From Phycisphaeraceae bacterium (GTDB lineage: Bacteria > Planctomycetota > Phycisphaerae > Phycisphaerales > Phycisphaeraceae): DNA of 43,462 nt. The notes under the pieces are model-generated. The model searched no databases, had not been told where the DNA came from, and saw only the letters and a list, made by a program, of their open reading frames with translations. Positions 20,696 through 30,736 of the stretch are shown here, piece after piece. Each line of letters begins with the position of its first letter. Positions within the stretch are counted from its first letter, which is position 1. A program made the translations under genes and the position numbers. The stretch covers positions 1 to 43,462 of the forward strand of contig JAJDCW010000070.1 in the NCBI GenBank assembly GCA_029260635.1, given 5' to 3'.

Positions 20696-20892
20696 AAGTT
20701 ACCCACCAATCTAGAAGTGCCCACGATCGATCATACCCCGACCAAGAAGCGGCGGGGCGTTACCCCTAACAGTGTCCGCCTTTCATGCGTCGGGTCAACC
20801 CCAAGGGGTCGCTCAAGCCCGATACGCCGAGCAGAATACCGTTGTAATCTATTTATTTATATGTGCTTACAAATATACGGCCGGGTGAATAA

Positions 20893-22203
20893 TCACGTCT
20901 TAATCAGCCCCATCGGCTTGTCGTTGGCGTCGTATTCGGGGAAGAACTGGTGGTCGTCCGCCTGGAAGCCGTAGAGCCCGGCGAGCACCTCGGCGAAGAC
21001 GTCGCGGAAGTCGGTGTACACCGGCATGTCGCGCCCCTCGTACAACGACCGGCTGGAGAGGCCGGTCCACTTCCCGTAGAACCGCCCGCCGTTGACCGGC
21101 CCGCCGACCGCGAGCATGTACCCGCCGTGCCCGTGGTCCGACCCGCTGTTGCCGTTCTCGCGCGCGGTCCGTCCGAACTCACTCATGGTCAGCACGACCG
21201 TCCGGTCGATCTTCGATCCCAGGTCATCTACAAACGCCTCGATCGTGTTCGAGACGTTCCCCATCATCTGCTGGAAGACGCCGTAGCTGCCGCCCTGCAT
21301 CGCGTGGTGGTCCCAGCCGTTGTAGTCGATCGCCGCGACCTCGAGCCCCGCGTCGGCCTTGATGAGCTTAGCGATGTCACGGAACTGCCCGCCCAGTGTC
21401 GTCTTGGGATAATCAACCGCCGACTTATTCTTGCCGTCGTTAAGCACTTCGTTCAGGCGGTTCAGCCTCGCGATCCCCTGCGCGCCCGCCTCGATGATGC
21501 GCCCGCGCCCGGTGGTCGGCGATTCTTTGTCCGCGGGCTTGTCGGCGTCTGGTCCTTCCTGCGACTTCGCGGTCTGCTTGGCGTCGTCACAGCCGTACAA
21601 CCCCGCGAACACCGAAGCCGCCGACTGTGCATCCTTATCCGGCACCGCCAACGCCGGGTACTGCCCGCGCAGTGACCTGGGCAGCACCGGCTGAAACGAC
21701 ACCGCCCGCAGGTCCGAGTCGTCCCCGGTCTTGGTCATGTAGAGGTACCGGTTCAGCCAGCCCTCGGTCACCGACTTCACCCCCGGTGCCGCACGCTCCA
21801 TGAAGTCCTGGGCGTCGAAGTGGCTGCGCGTCGGGTGGGTCGACCCCGCGTTCACGATCGGCGCCATCAGACCCTTCTTATAAAGCCGGGCCAACCCCGC
21901 CATCGACGGGTGGAAACCAAAGTAATCGTTCAACGCGATCACACCGGCCCGGGGGTTCTCCCCACTGGGCGCGGGCACCGCGATCGTCGGCCGAAGGTTG
22001 TAGTACGTCCGGTCCCCGTATGGGATTAACGCGCTCAGCGGGTCAGACCCGCCACGCAGATACAGCACCACCACCGTCGGCTTGCTGGGCGTAGCGCCAC
22101 CCGCCGCGCCGAACACCGTCTTGGGTCCAAGTGCGCCGACCCCGGCCGCGCCCAACGCGATCGTGCCGGTCTGCTTGATAAACTCTCGCCGGGTCGTCGC
22201 CAT
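20893..22203 (-). CDS. DUF1501 domain-containing protein (Tat signal)
   Basis: TTRREFIKQTG twin-arginine signal; YLRGGSDPLSALIPYGD, TMSEFGRTARENGNSGSDHGHGGYMLAVGGPVNGG. Confidence 0.92.
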   Translation of the reverse strand: MATTRREFIKQTGTIALGAAGVGALGPKTVFGAAGGATPSKPTVVVLYLRGGSDPLSALIPYGDRTYYNLRPTIAVPAPSGENPRAGVIALNDYFGFHPSMAGLARLYKKGLMAPIVNAGSTHPTRSHFDAQDFMERAAPGVKSVTEGWLNRYLYMTKTGDDSDLRAVSFQPVLPRSLRGQYPALAVPDKDAQSAASVFAGLYGCDDAKQTAKSQEGPDADKPADKESPTTGRGRIIEAGAQGIARLNRLNEVLNDGKNKSAVDYPKTTLGGQFRDIAKLIKADAGLEVAAIDYNGWDHHAMQGGSYGVFQQMMGNVSNTIEAFVDDLGSKIDRTVVLTMSEFGRTARENGNSGSDHGHGGYMLAVGGPVNGGRFYGKWTGLSSRSLYEGRDMPVYTDFRDVFAEVLAGLYGFQADDHQFFPEYDANDKPMGLIKT

Positions 22204-22266
22204 CCCAAGCCGCCTTTCTATGAATCTCTGCAAACCCTACCAACCGCAAAGCGTGAAAAGAAGTTG

Positions 22267-22361
22267 GCCGCGAATGAACGCCAAATGTACGCGAATAAAA
22301 TGAAATCGCCGCCATCCAAAATCGTCTTTATCATTTGCGTTGATTCGCGTTCATTCGCGGC
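22267..22361. repeat. Inverted repeat upstream of the DUF1501 gene
   Basis: gccgcgaatgaacgc (22267-22281) and gcgttcattcgcggc (22347-22361), perfect 15-bp arms. Confidence 0.8.
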
Positions 22362-22420
22362 TAATCACCCGTCTTGATTTTCTTCGCGCCCTCAGCGCCT
22401 TCGCGGTTCGTCTTCTTGCC

Positions 22421-24046
22421 TCACTGCTCCTGAAACATCGGCGAGCCCAGCACCATCCCCGCCGCCTGTTTGGGTTCGGGCTTCTTGCCCAGCGCACTTT
22501 CGATCGTGTCCCAGCCCTCGGTCTGCGTCCCCTCCGCCAGCAGCGCCTCCGCGAGGGCCTGTTTCAGCTTGGCCGGGTCATCCTTAGGCATGTCTTTCCA
22601 GAATGTGCCGGGCACCTTCACGCCCCCGACCTTCCCCTGCGCCAGCCGCAACGCGAAGTCCCAGCGGTACACCAGCACGCCCGGGTCCAGCCAGGCCTCC
22701 GCCGTGTCGCTGTAACCCGTCGGGTCGACACACCCATACACCGGCTGGCCCATCCGACGCAACGCCTCACGTGTCCCGTTAAAACTCGTCATGTGCGCGT
22801 TGGTCGCCCGCAGCGACGCGACCACAAACTCGAACGGCGTGCGGAATTTCGCCCGGTAATTCGCCGAATCCATAAACGCATCGCTAAACAGGATCGCCTC
22901 GTACACGGCGGCGAGGTCCCCGTCCGTGTCCTCAAACACCTGCGCCACCTCGTCGATCAACTCGGTCGGCGGGTCGTCACACACCAGGTACCGGCACAGC
23001 TTGGTCGAGATAAACCGGGCCGTCTGTTTGTGCTCCGCCAGCGCCTTGATAAACCGCACGCCACCGGCCTCGCCCTCATTCCCCCGGAAACTCATCCCCA
23101 ACACGCGCTTGGGCTCATCGTCGTGCACACTCTCGCGGAACCTGAAGCCGTAGCCGTCGCCCCCGCCCATCATCGAGTCCCCGGACCGCCCGGCGGTCCA
23201 CCCGGTCAAGAGACGCGCCAGCTCGGTCACGTCCCGCTGGGTGTACCCGCCCTTGCGGTTCTCGTTGGCTACGCCCAGTGTGTGAAGCTCCATCAGCTCA
23301 CGCGCGTAGTTCTCGTTCAGCCCGCGCTGTCTGCCCAGCGCCATCACGGACCTTGGCTGATACTTCTTGTTCTCAAACCGCACCAGCATCCGCTGCTCGC
23401 GGTCGCTCAAGGGTTTCTGGCTGACATCGTTGTCGAGATAGATCAGCATCGCGGGGTGACGCGCCGACGCCATCAGCATATCGGCGAAGTCCCCGAACAT
23501 GTATTTTCGGATCACCGCCTGCTCGTAGTGCGCCGCGAGGTACTGGACCTGGTCCTTGCCCTGGTCGATGTTGAAGTGGTTCCGCCAGAACTCCGCCATC
23601 ACCTCCTCGAACCGGCGCTCGCTGTAAACAGCCCGGTAGATCACCGACCCGGTCAGTTCCTTGTTCAGGTCGTACCGCAGCTTGTTGCGGTTCTTGATCT
23701 CTTCCTGCGTCGGCGGTTCGTTCTCATATCGCGGGTAGTACTCGGCCCACACCTGCTCCATCGTCATCGCCAGCGAGGGGAAATGTTCGAGCACATACTT
23801 GTTCGTCTTGTCGTTATCGATCTCGCGCGATGCCATCTGCTGACGGACCCACGCCTCCCAGCCCATCTCGGCGACGCGATCCACCTCGCCTGGCCCTGGA
23901 CCGAAACCAAGCCGGTCCAGCACGTGCCGCGCCGCCTGGCGGTCCGTCATGGGTTCAGCGCTTAATCCACCCGGACACAACCACAGCAAAGCCAGAACCA
24001 TCAGCCCCAGGCCTAACCCCGTTGTATTCATGCCGCGTGTAATCAT
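22421..24046 (-). CDS. DUF1800 domain-containing protein
   Basis: ARHVLDRLGFGPGPGEVDRVAEMGWEAWVRQQM; MAEFWRNHFNIDQGK; NENYARELMELHTLG; paired with DUF1501. Confidence 0.92.
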   Translation of the reverse strand: MITRGMNTTGLGLGLMVLALLWLCPGGLSAEPMTDRQAARHVLDRLGFGPGPGEVDRVAEMGWEAWVRQQMASREIDNDKTNKYVLEHFPSLAMTMEQVWAEYYPRYENEPPTQEEIKNRNKLRYDLNKELTGSVIYRAVYSERRFEEVMAEFWRNHFNIDQGKDQVQYLAAHYEQAVIRKYMFGDFADMLMASARHPAMLIYLDNDVSQKPLSDREQRMLVRFENKKYQPRSVMALGRQRGLNENYARELMELHTLGVANENRKGGYTQRDVTELARLLTGWTAGRSGDSMMGGGDGYGFRFRESVHDDEPKRVLGMSFRGNEGEAGGVRFIKALAEHKQTARFISTKLCRYLVCDDPPTELIDEVAQVFEDTDGDLAAVYEAILFSDAFMDSANYRAKFRTPFEFVVASLRATNAHMTSFNGTREALRRMGQPVYGCVDPTGYSDTAEAWLDPGVLVYRWDFALRLAQGKVGGVKVPGTFWKDMPKDDPAKLKQALAEALLAEGTQTEGWDTIESALGKKPEPKQAAGMVLGSPMFQEQ

Positions 24047-24163
24047 CCGCTCTCCAGATAGATTGACCCCTATCGATGGTAAGGATCAAGCCCCCTCAAG
24101 TAAAGAGATATCCGCCCCCGGCTAGAGATACGGCAAATCGGCTCGAGGCGTAACACGGACTCG

Positions 24164-25228
24164 TTATCCCCCATACACCCCCGTCTCGGGATGAAACGCG
24201 TACCAGGCAAACCAGAACGTGTGCAGCACCTCCGCACCGGTCGGCACCTCAACCACCCGTACACCGCCGACCCCGCTCGCCTCCAGGACCACGCGCCCAC
24301 CACCCAGCGCATCATCGATCCGGCCACCCGGCGCAGCGGCGATCCGGTCGATCGGGTAGGCACGGGCCTCGCCTTCCACCCGCACCCCGACCACCGGGTA
24401 CTTATTCGCAAACCGCCCGTCGGTCGTCTCGACAGGAAACATGACCCGGTCGTTCTCAAAATAGGACGCATACGCCACCGTGTTGTATCGCTCCGGCCCG
24501 TAGTGCCCAGTCTCCAGCGACGCCACCGTCGAATCCGGGTGTGCTTCACGCCAGTCTGAAAACGTCGTGATCTCCCACCCGCTGAGGTGTGTCAGCGACT
24601 TCCCCGCGTTAGGCCCGCTGACCGCGATCAGTCCGGCCTGTGACCACAGCGCATTGTCGGTCCGGTCGTACAGCAGCACGTTCGAGTTATACAGCAACCC
24701 CGAGATGCCGAACTCATACGTCTGATCGCCCAACCGACGGTCCACCACACTCACCGAATCGCACAGCGGGCAGAAGATCACCGCGATCGGCACGCCGCCG
24801 AGTACATCGTTGTAGCACTCGTGCCAGTTGAGCACCTTAATCGGGTACGCCCGGCCCTCGCCGTTGACCGTCACGCCCACCACCCGGTCGTCGTCAAACA
24901 TAAATTCCGCATCGGACACCGGCGCCGTCTCCGGATCGGTCAACGATGGGATGCCGTCTTTCGGGGGTCCACCGCTTCGGATGCGCTCCCGCGCGACTTG
25001 CATATTCTCTAGATCAAACGCGGGTTCCGAGTCATACTCGGGATACACAAACCCGGGGTGTCCGTCCGTGTCACCCCCGCTCGTGATCCGTTCGATCTCA
25101 TCCCACTGCACGACCGCCACCACACCCAGCGCAACCACCCCCATCAACACCCCAGCCAGTACTTTTTTGGGTGTCCAATAGACCGTGTCGGGTTCAGACA
25201 TGCTTGCACTCCTGGAGTAGAAGCTCAA
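24164..25228 (-). CDS. DUF3179 domain-containing protein
   Basis: GEGRAYPIKVLNWHECYNDVLGGVPIAVIFCPLCDSVSVVDRR; SGLLYNSNVLLYDRTDNALWSQ. Confidence 0.85.
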   Translation of the reverse strand: MSFYSRSASMSEPDTVYWTPKKVLAGVLMGVVALGVVAVVQWDEIERITSGGDTDGHPGFVYPEYDSEPAFDLENMQVARERIRSGGPPKDGIPSLTDPETAPVSDAEFMFDDDRVVGVTVNGEGRAYPIKVLNWHECYNDVLGGVPIAVIFCPLCDSVSVVDRRLGDQTYEFGISGLLYNSNVLLYDRTDNALWSQAGLIAVSGPNAGKSLTHLSGWEITTFSDWREAHPDSTVASLETGHYGPERYNTVAYASYFENDRVMFPVETTDGRFANKYPVVGVRVEGEARAYPIDRIAAAPGGRIDDALGGGRVVLEASGVGGVRVVEVPTGAEVLHTFWFAWYAFHPETGVYGG

Positions 25229-25311
25229 CCCCAGGCATGCTCAGATTATTCCCTCGGGCGAGGACGGTTCACCGCCCGCTCTTCACAATGAGTCCTTGGC
25301 ACCCCCGCCGC

Positions 25312-26331
25312 TCACCCCTTGAGCCCGCTCGCCGCCGTGCTCTGCACGAAGTACCGCTGGGCGGCGAAGAACAGCAGGATACAGGGCAGCATCGTCACAA
25401 AGCTCGCCGCCATGAGTAGCTGCACGTCGCTGACCCCGTAGTTCCCGTTAAAGGCGTTGAGCGCCAGCGTCAGCGTCCGGTTCTCCGGGCTGTTCAGGTA
25501 GATCAGCGGGCCCAGGAAGTCGTTCCACACGAACATGAACGTGTAGATCGCCACGATCGCGATCACCGGGCCACTTAGCGGCAGCATCAGCCGCCAGTAG
25601 ATCATCGTGTTGCCCGCGCCGTCGATCCGTGCCGCCTCTACTAATTCCTCGGGCACCTGCGTGAAGAACTGGCGGAACATGAACACGTAGAACGGCGAGC
25701 CCAGCCACATCGGGATCACCAGCGGCCAGATCGTGTCGATCATCCCCAGATTTCTAAACAGGATAAACAGCGGGATCATGCTCACCTGCGGCGGGAGCAT
25801 CATCGTCGACAGCATCAGCATGAACAGGAAGTTCCGCCCCCGGAAGCGGAACCGTGCGAAGCCGAAGCCGACCAGGCTTGACGACAGGATCTGCCCGATC
25901 ACGCAGAGCACCGTGATCACGGTCGTGTTCGCCAACGCGCCCATGAAGTCCATCCGCTCAAGGGCCCTGGGGTAATTCTCCCAACGCGGTGTGAGGTTGC
26001 GATGTATGTCTGCTTGAGCAACGACGTGCTCTTCCCCGTTGCGTGGGTGGTCCGCGCCGACCTTGATTGTCACCCGGATCGTCTGGTTCGTGTCATCCTT
26101 CTCGCCCAGCGAGACCTCTAGCGATTCGCCTTCAAGCTCGACATACGACGCCATCGGCAGCAGCGTCGGCGGGTTCGCCATCGCCTCCGCCTCGGTCTTC
26201 AGGCTGTTGGTCAGCATCCAGTAGAACGGGATCAGCAGCAGGAACGCGCCGAGGAACAACAGCGAATACACCAGCACCGCGTGCCCGTCGATCGGCTTAC
26301 GTTTTTTAAGGGGGTTTGAGGTAGCCATCAT
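25312..26331 (-). CDS. Carbohydrate ABC transporter permease (MalG-like)
   Basis: EELVEAARIDGAGNTMIYWRLMLPLSGP EAA motif; C-terminal AAQRYFVQSTAASGLKG. Confidence 0.92.
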   Translation of the reverse strand: MMATSNPLKKRKPIDGHAVLVYSLLFLGAFLLLIPFYWMLTNSLKTEAEAMANPPTLLPMASYVELEGESLEVSLGEKDDTNQTIRVTIKVGADHPRNGEEHVVAQADIHRNLTPRWENYPRALERMDFMGALANTTVITVLCVIGQILSSSLVGFGFARFRFRGRNFLFMLMLSTMMLPPQVSMIPLFILFRNLGMIDTIWPLVIPMWLGSPFYVFMFRQFFTQVPEELVEAARIDGAGNTMIYWRLMLPLSGPVIAIVAIYTFMFVWNDFLGPLIYLNSPENRTLTLALNAFNGNYGVSDVQLLMAASFVTMLPCILLFFAAQRYFVQSTAASGLKG

Positions 26332-28754
26332 TTAAGCCCCTCGTAATGCACCCAGCTCTTGCTGGACTTCACCACGATGCCCGTGAGGATCAGCAGCACG
26401 ATGAACAACACCCACGCCATCGCGGACGCGTAGCCCATCTTGTGGTACTCGAACGCTTCGCGGTACAGCTTCAAGACATACACCAGCGTCGCGTTGCCCG
26501 GCCCGCCGTTGGTCATGACGTATACCTGCGTGAATACCTGGAACGAGCCGATGATCCCCATCACCAGGTTGAAGAAGATCAGCGGCGAAAGCTGCGGCAG
26601 CGTCACGCTGAAGAACGCACGCATCCGCCCGGCCCCGTCGATCTTCGCCGCCTCGTACAGCGACTCGGAGATACCTTTAAGCCCGGCCAGGTAGATCACC
26701 ATCCCCGCGCCCACGCCCCACAACGCCATCACGACGTAGGCGGGGATCGCGAACAGCTCCGCGTCCACACCGAACCAGTCGGGGGGGCGGTTTAACAGCA
26801 CGTGATCTGAACCCAGCGCGATCAACAACTCATTAACCCGGTCGATCGCGGGGGCTAACAATTGGTACCCCCAACCCAGCACCCGGTTGATGATCCCGCG
26901 CTTGTTGTCGAACATCATCACCCAGAGCGTCGCCAACGCGACCCCGGACACGACCGAGGGCACGAAGAACACCGTCCGGTAGATCGCGATCCCCTTGACC
27001 TTCTGGTTCATCAGGACCGCCACCAACAACGCAAGTACCTGCCCGAACGGCACCGCCAGCAGCGCGTAGTACGTCGTCACCCACACGCTCTTCATGAAGC
27101 TCGCGTCGTAGCTGACCATGTGCCCGAAGTTGCCTAAGCCCACAAACTCCGCTTCGCCCAACGGCTGCATACTCGTCCAGCGTGACATCGCCAACAGCAG
27201 CGACAACCCCATCGGCCCGAACGTCAGCACGAGAAACCCCACGATCCAAGGCGAGATAAAGACCCACCCCGCACGCTCCTGCGCCCGATCGATTGCCCCC
27301 AGCTTCTCCCGACGCAGCCAGAGGAACAGCCCCCCGACCACCAGCACCAGCAACACACCCGACGAACCCACGATCACGCCCCAGGCCATCCGCGGGAAAG
27401 AGCGGTTACGCAACGGCGAACCTAACTCAGCAAGCCAACGCGCCTCCGTGTTTTTTCCCGTGACTTCCGCGGACTGCTTGCCGTACTGGATCGTCTGCGC
27501 GACCTCTTCCTCGAAAATGCGTGCGAACTCCGGCTCCGGGGGCATCTGCCCGATCCTTGCCGTGTCGATCAGGTCGATAAACAGCTTCGCGTTCGCGGGC
27601 TTCTGACCCGGCTGAAGGAAATCATCCGACTCGGCTACGGGTTTCGTGCAAGGCACCGCAAGCCCCGATCTCGCCGTCAGCTTCTGCCCCTGCGTGCCAC
27701 ACAAAAACTTCATCAGCTTGAACGATTCTTCGGGATGCTTAGTCGTAGAGGACATCCCCCAGGCGACCACCGCGACGACGCTCGCCGGGTCCTTGCCTTC
27801 AAGGTGCGGGAAGGGCACGACGTCCCAGTCGAACGTATCGATCGAACGGAACCTCGGCGTCCGCCATCGGCCGATCGGCCCGACCACCCCGATACGCCCG
27901 GTGTAGAACTCCTGCTCCCCAAGCCCCTGCGCGTCGCCGCCGGTCGCGTTATAGGCCGTCTTGTCGTCGAACCGCATGCGACGGACGTGTTCCAACGCCG
28001 CGATGGCTTCAGGTTCATCAAGCGTCACGTCCGTGAAGTCCGTCCCATTGAAGTAGTCCCCGCCGTAGGACCAGACCATGTTCCGCAAGACGGCAGGCCA
28101 GGACGCGATCACCGACCCGTAGACCTCGCCGTTGGGGTCTTCCAGCGCGCTGATCTTCGCCATTGCGTCATCGAACTGGGCCCACGTCCATCCGTCGTAA
28201 GGCACGTCCACACCCGCACGCTGGAACAGTTGCAAGTTCGCGTACATCAGCATCGGTGTGAAGTCTTTGGGGATGCCGTACAACGGTCCCGCGCCCAGTT
28301 TCTGCCCGTCGTACTTGAACGCGTCCAGCAGCACCGGGTAGAACTCGCCGATCCAGTCCTCGCCCGTCGCCTTCACGTCCCGGGCCACCGGCGTGTCGAT
28401 CGGCTCGAGCAGCCCCATCCCCGCGAGCTTGGGCACGTCCTCGTAGCGCAGATAAAATAGGTCCGGCGGATCGCCGGCGGCGAACATCGTGTTCAGCTTC
28501 GTGTCGTAGTCCGACGCGTGCAACCGATTAATCCGGATATCCGGGTGTTCGGCCTCGAACGCGGCGACCAATTCTTCAACAATGCGTATCTCGTCGTTGT
28601 CCCCCCAGTGCAGGATCGTCAGCTCGGTGCGCGTGTCTTTGCGGGCGGAGTCCCAGCGCTGATACGCGCGCAGCCCCACATCAAAGAATGACCAGAGCAC
28701 CACCAGCGCCGCCGCCAGCGCCAACAGCCACCGGGCTACCCGCGCCAGTGTCAT
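26328..28754 (-). CDS. Fusion protein: extracellular solute-binding domain plus ABC permease domain (MalE-MalF type)
   Basis: N-terminal TM then SBP (LTILHWGDNDEIRIVEELVAAFEAEHPDIRI, AAGDPPDLFYLRYEDVPKLAGMGLLEPID), then TM and permease (ERAGWVFISPWIVGFLVLTFGPM, ESLYEAAKIDGAGRMRAFFSVTLPQLSP); ATGA overlaps with both neighbours. Confidence 0.92.
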   Translation of the reverse strand: MTLARVARWLLALAAALVVLWSFFDVGLRAYQRWDSARKDTRTELTILHWGDNDEIRIVEELVAAFEAEHPDIRINRLHASDYDTKLNTMFAAGDPPDLFYLRYEDVPKLAGMGLLEPIDTPVARDVKATGEDWIGEFYPVLLDAFKYDGQKLGAGPLYGIPKDFTPMLMYANLQLFQRAGVDVPYDGWTWAQFDDAMAKISALEDPNGEVYGSVIASWPAVLRNMVWSYGGDYFNGTDFTDVTLDEPEAIAALEHVRRMRFDDKTAYNATGGDAQGLGEQEFYTGRIGVVGPIGRWRTPRFRSIDTFDWDVVPFPHLEGKDPASVVAVVAWGMSSTTKHPEESFKLMKFLCGTQGQKLTARSGLAVPCTKPVAESDDFLQPGQKPANAKLFIDLIDTARIGQMPPEPEFARIFEEEVAQTIQYGKQSAEVTGKNTEARWLAELGSPLRNRSFPRMAWGVIVGSSGVLLVLVVGGLFLWLRREKLGAIDRAQERAGWVFISPWIVGFLVLTFGPMGLSLLLAMSRWTSMQPLGEAEFVGLGNFGHMVSYDASFMKSVWVTTYYALLAVPFGQVLALLVAVLMNQKVKGIAIYRTVFFVPSVVSGVALATLWVMMFDNKRGIINRVLGWGYQLLAPAIDRVNELLIALGSDHVLLNRPPDWFGVDAELFAIPAYVVMALWGVGAGMVIYLAGLKGISESLYEAAKIDGAGRMRAFFSVTLPQLSPLIFFNLVMGIIGSFQVFTQVYVMTNGGPGNATLVYVLKLYREAFEYHKMGYASAMAWVLFIVLLILTGIVVKSSKSWVHYEGLK

Positions 28755-30736
28755 CGCATCTGCCCCCTGTCGGACAGGACCGCGGAGCCATAAGGCTCAA
28801 GCTCGATCGTCATCACCGGCCCCGTGACCCTCCCTGCGCCTGCGACCGGCATTAGCCTCGGCCGACCGGCCGCTTCATCAACAGCGTCAACACGGACCGC
28901 CGCCTGCTTCGCATCTAACCAATCAATCATCTTCGCGCCATGATCCCCCTGCGCCAATTCGATCTCAACCACGCGCGTCTCTGCGCTCCGATTAATCACG
29001 ACATACACGTGCCGGTTGTCCAGGTCCCGGGCATACGCCAAGACGCCCGTCTCGTCGTCCGCGATCAGTGTCCTGAAGAATCCGTGCTGCAACGCCGGCA
29101 ATCCGCGCCGCAACGCGATCAGGCGCTGATACCAGCTAAACAGGTCTTCATCGAACACCACCTCGGGGTCGTCGTAAGGCATCAGGTCGCGCCAGATCAT
29201 GGGCATCCGGTTGCTCGGATCGTCCGGGCTCCACATCCCCGCCTCGTTGCCGTAGTAGATCATCGGAGCGCCGACGAACGTCATCTGGCAGACCACCGCC
29301 TGCTTCATCCGCTGTTTCTGCTTCGCGTTGGGCATATCCAGCTTGTAGTCGGGCCCCGTGTCCTGGAGGCGGTTGCTGGTGTCGTATCCCAGGTCCGGGT
29401 TGACGAACATCGACGCCAGCCGATCGGTGTCGTGGCTGTCGAAGAGGTTCTGCATCACCAGCGCGGATTGCAGCGGGTACGCGTACACCAGTTGATTTAA
29501 TATGGTTGAAAACTCGCTTGGTGTGGTCGCCGTCTTTACATCCACAAAGAAGTCCTGGGCGGGGATCGCGAACTGGTAGTTCATCACCCCGTCGAATTGA
29601 TCGCCCTCGAGCCAGGGTTGCGCCCAAGTCCAGACCTCACCGCTGATGTACGCGTCCGGGTTGATCGACTTCACAAGCCTGCGCCACTCAATCCAGAAGG
29701 GGTGGGGGATATCCGGCGCGACGTCCAGCCGCCAGCCGTCGACGCCGGCGCTCACGTCCCCGTTTGGCGCCATCCATCGGCGGGTGATATCGAAGATGTG
29801 TTGACGCGGGCCGTCGGCCAGCCCGTGCACGGGGTCTTTTTTCAGTAGCGGCAGATGACCGTTGTCGCGGTCCCAGCCGCTCCACTGCAGCCCGCCGGGC
29901 CGGCCGGGCTTGTCGCCGGTACCCCAGTCAGTAATCTCGAACCAGTCGGCATATTTCGAGTCGCGGCCGTGCTTGATGACATCCTGAAAAGCGTAGTGCC
30001 CCTCGCCGACGTGGTTAAACACCCCATCAATCACGATCTTGAACCCCTGACGGTGCGCCTCCTGGATGAACTCAAGGAATACCAGGTCGCTCTCGGACCA
30101 CTGCCACGTCGAAGGGTCGTCCGTCTCGCCCACGAGTTGTTCAAGGTCCCCCTTCACGCCGAAATTGTCATCGATGTGTCGGAAGTCGCTCGCTTCGTAC
30201 TTGTGCATGCTCCGGGCTTCGAACAGCGGATTGAAGTAGATCGCGTTGACGCCCAGCTCGCGCAGGTAGGGCAGCGCCTCGCGCGCGCCCTGGATATCTC
30301 CGCCGAAGCGCCGATGCCAGACGTTGCCCGCGCCGTTGTGAAAATTCTCTTCGCCCGCCGCCTCGCCCGGGAGCGTCGCCCACCAGTCCGATTGCCAGCG
30401 GTGTGTGCCATCGGGGTCGTTCGATGTGTCCCCGTTGCGGAACCGCTCGGGGAAGACCTGGTACCACACCGCCGACTTCGCCCAGTCAGGCGTCACGAAC
30501 GCGGGCCGCATGTCACAGGCATACGCCGACGATTGTGCTTCCTCCAGCGAATCGACTAACCCGCCCGCGGATTGAAAGACCCGCGCATCGCCGTCGATCA
30601 GCTCGAACAGGTAACGCACCGGCTCGCCCGGCAGCTGGATCAGTGCGCCGTAACGCCCCAGCCCGACCGCCTCGCCGCAAGGCTCCAGCGCGTAGCGCAT
30701 CCAGCCGCCACCGCCTTGCGCTCCGGCGAGCAACAC
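28751..30736 (-). CDS. Glycoside hydrolase family 13, neopullulanase/cyclomaltodextrinase-like
   Basis: GTG start; VWYQVFPERFRNGDTSND, VFNHVGEGH, DGWRLDVAPD, ISGEVW, DSHDTDRL. Confidence 0.9.
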   Translation of the reverse strand: MLLAGAQGGGGWMRYALEPCGEAVGLGRYGALIQLPGEPVRYLFELIDGDARVFQSAGGLVDSLEEAQSSAYACDMRPAFVTPDWAKSAVWYQVFPERFRNGDTSNDPDGTHRWQSDWWATLPGEAAGEENFHNGAGNVWHRRFGGDIQGAREALPYLRELGVNAIYFNPLFEARSMHKYEASDFRHIDDNFGVKGDLEQLVGETDDPSTWQWSESDLVFLEFIQEAHRQGFKIVIDGVFNHVGEGHYAFQDVIKHGRDSKYADWFEITDWGTGDKPGRPGGLQWSGWDRDNGHLPLLKKDPVHGLADGPRQHIFDITRRWMAPNGDVSAGVDGWRLDVAPDIPHPFWIEWRRLVKSINPDAYISGEVWTWAQPWLEGDQFDGVMNYQFAIPAQDFFVDVKTATTPSEFSTILNQLVYAYPLQSALVMQNLFDSHDTDRLASMFVNPDLGYDTSNRLQDTGPDYKLDMPNAKQKQRMKQAVVCQMTFVGAPMIYYGNEAGMWSPDDPSNRMPMIWRDLMPYDDPEVVFDEDLFSWYQRLIALRRGLPALQHGFFRTLIADDETGVLAYARDLDNRHVYVVINRSAETRVVEIELAQGDHGAKMIDWLDAKQAAVRVDAVDEAAGRPRLMPVAGAGRVTGPVMTIELEPYGSAVLSDRGQMR

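Noticed and set aside
22340-23965. 541-aa plus-strand ORF
   Set aside because: Exactly antisense to the well-supported DUF1800 gene; His/Arg/Leu-rich shadow ORF typical of GC-rich DNA.
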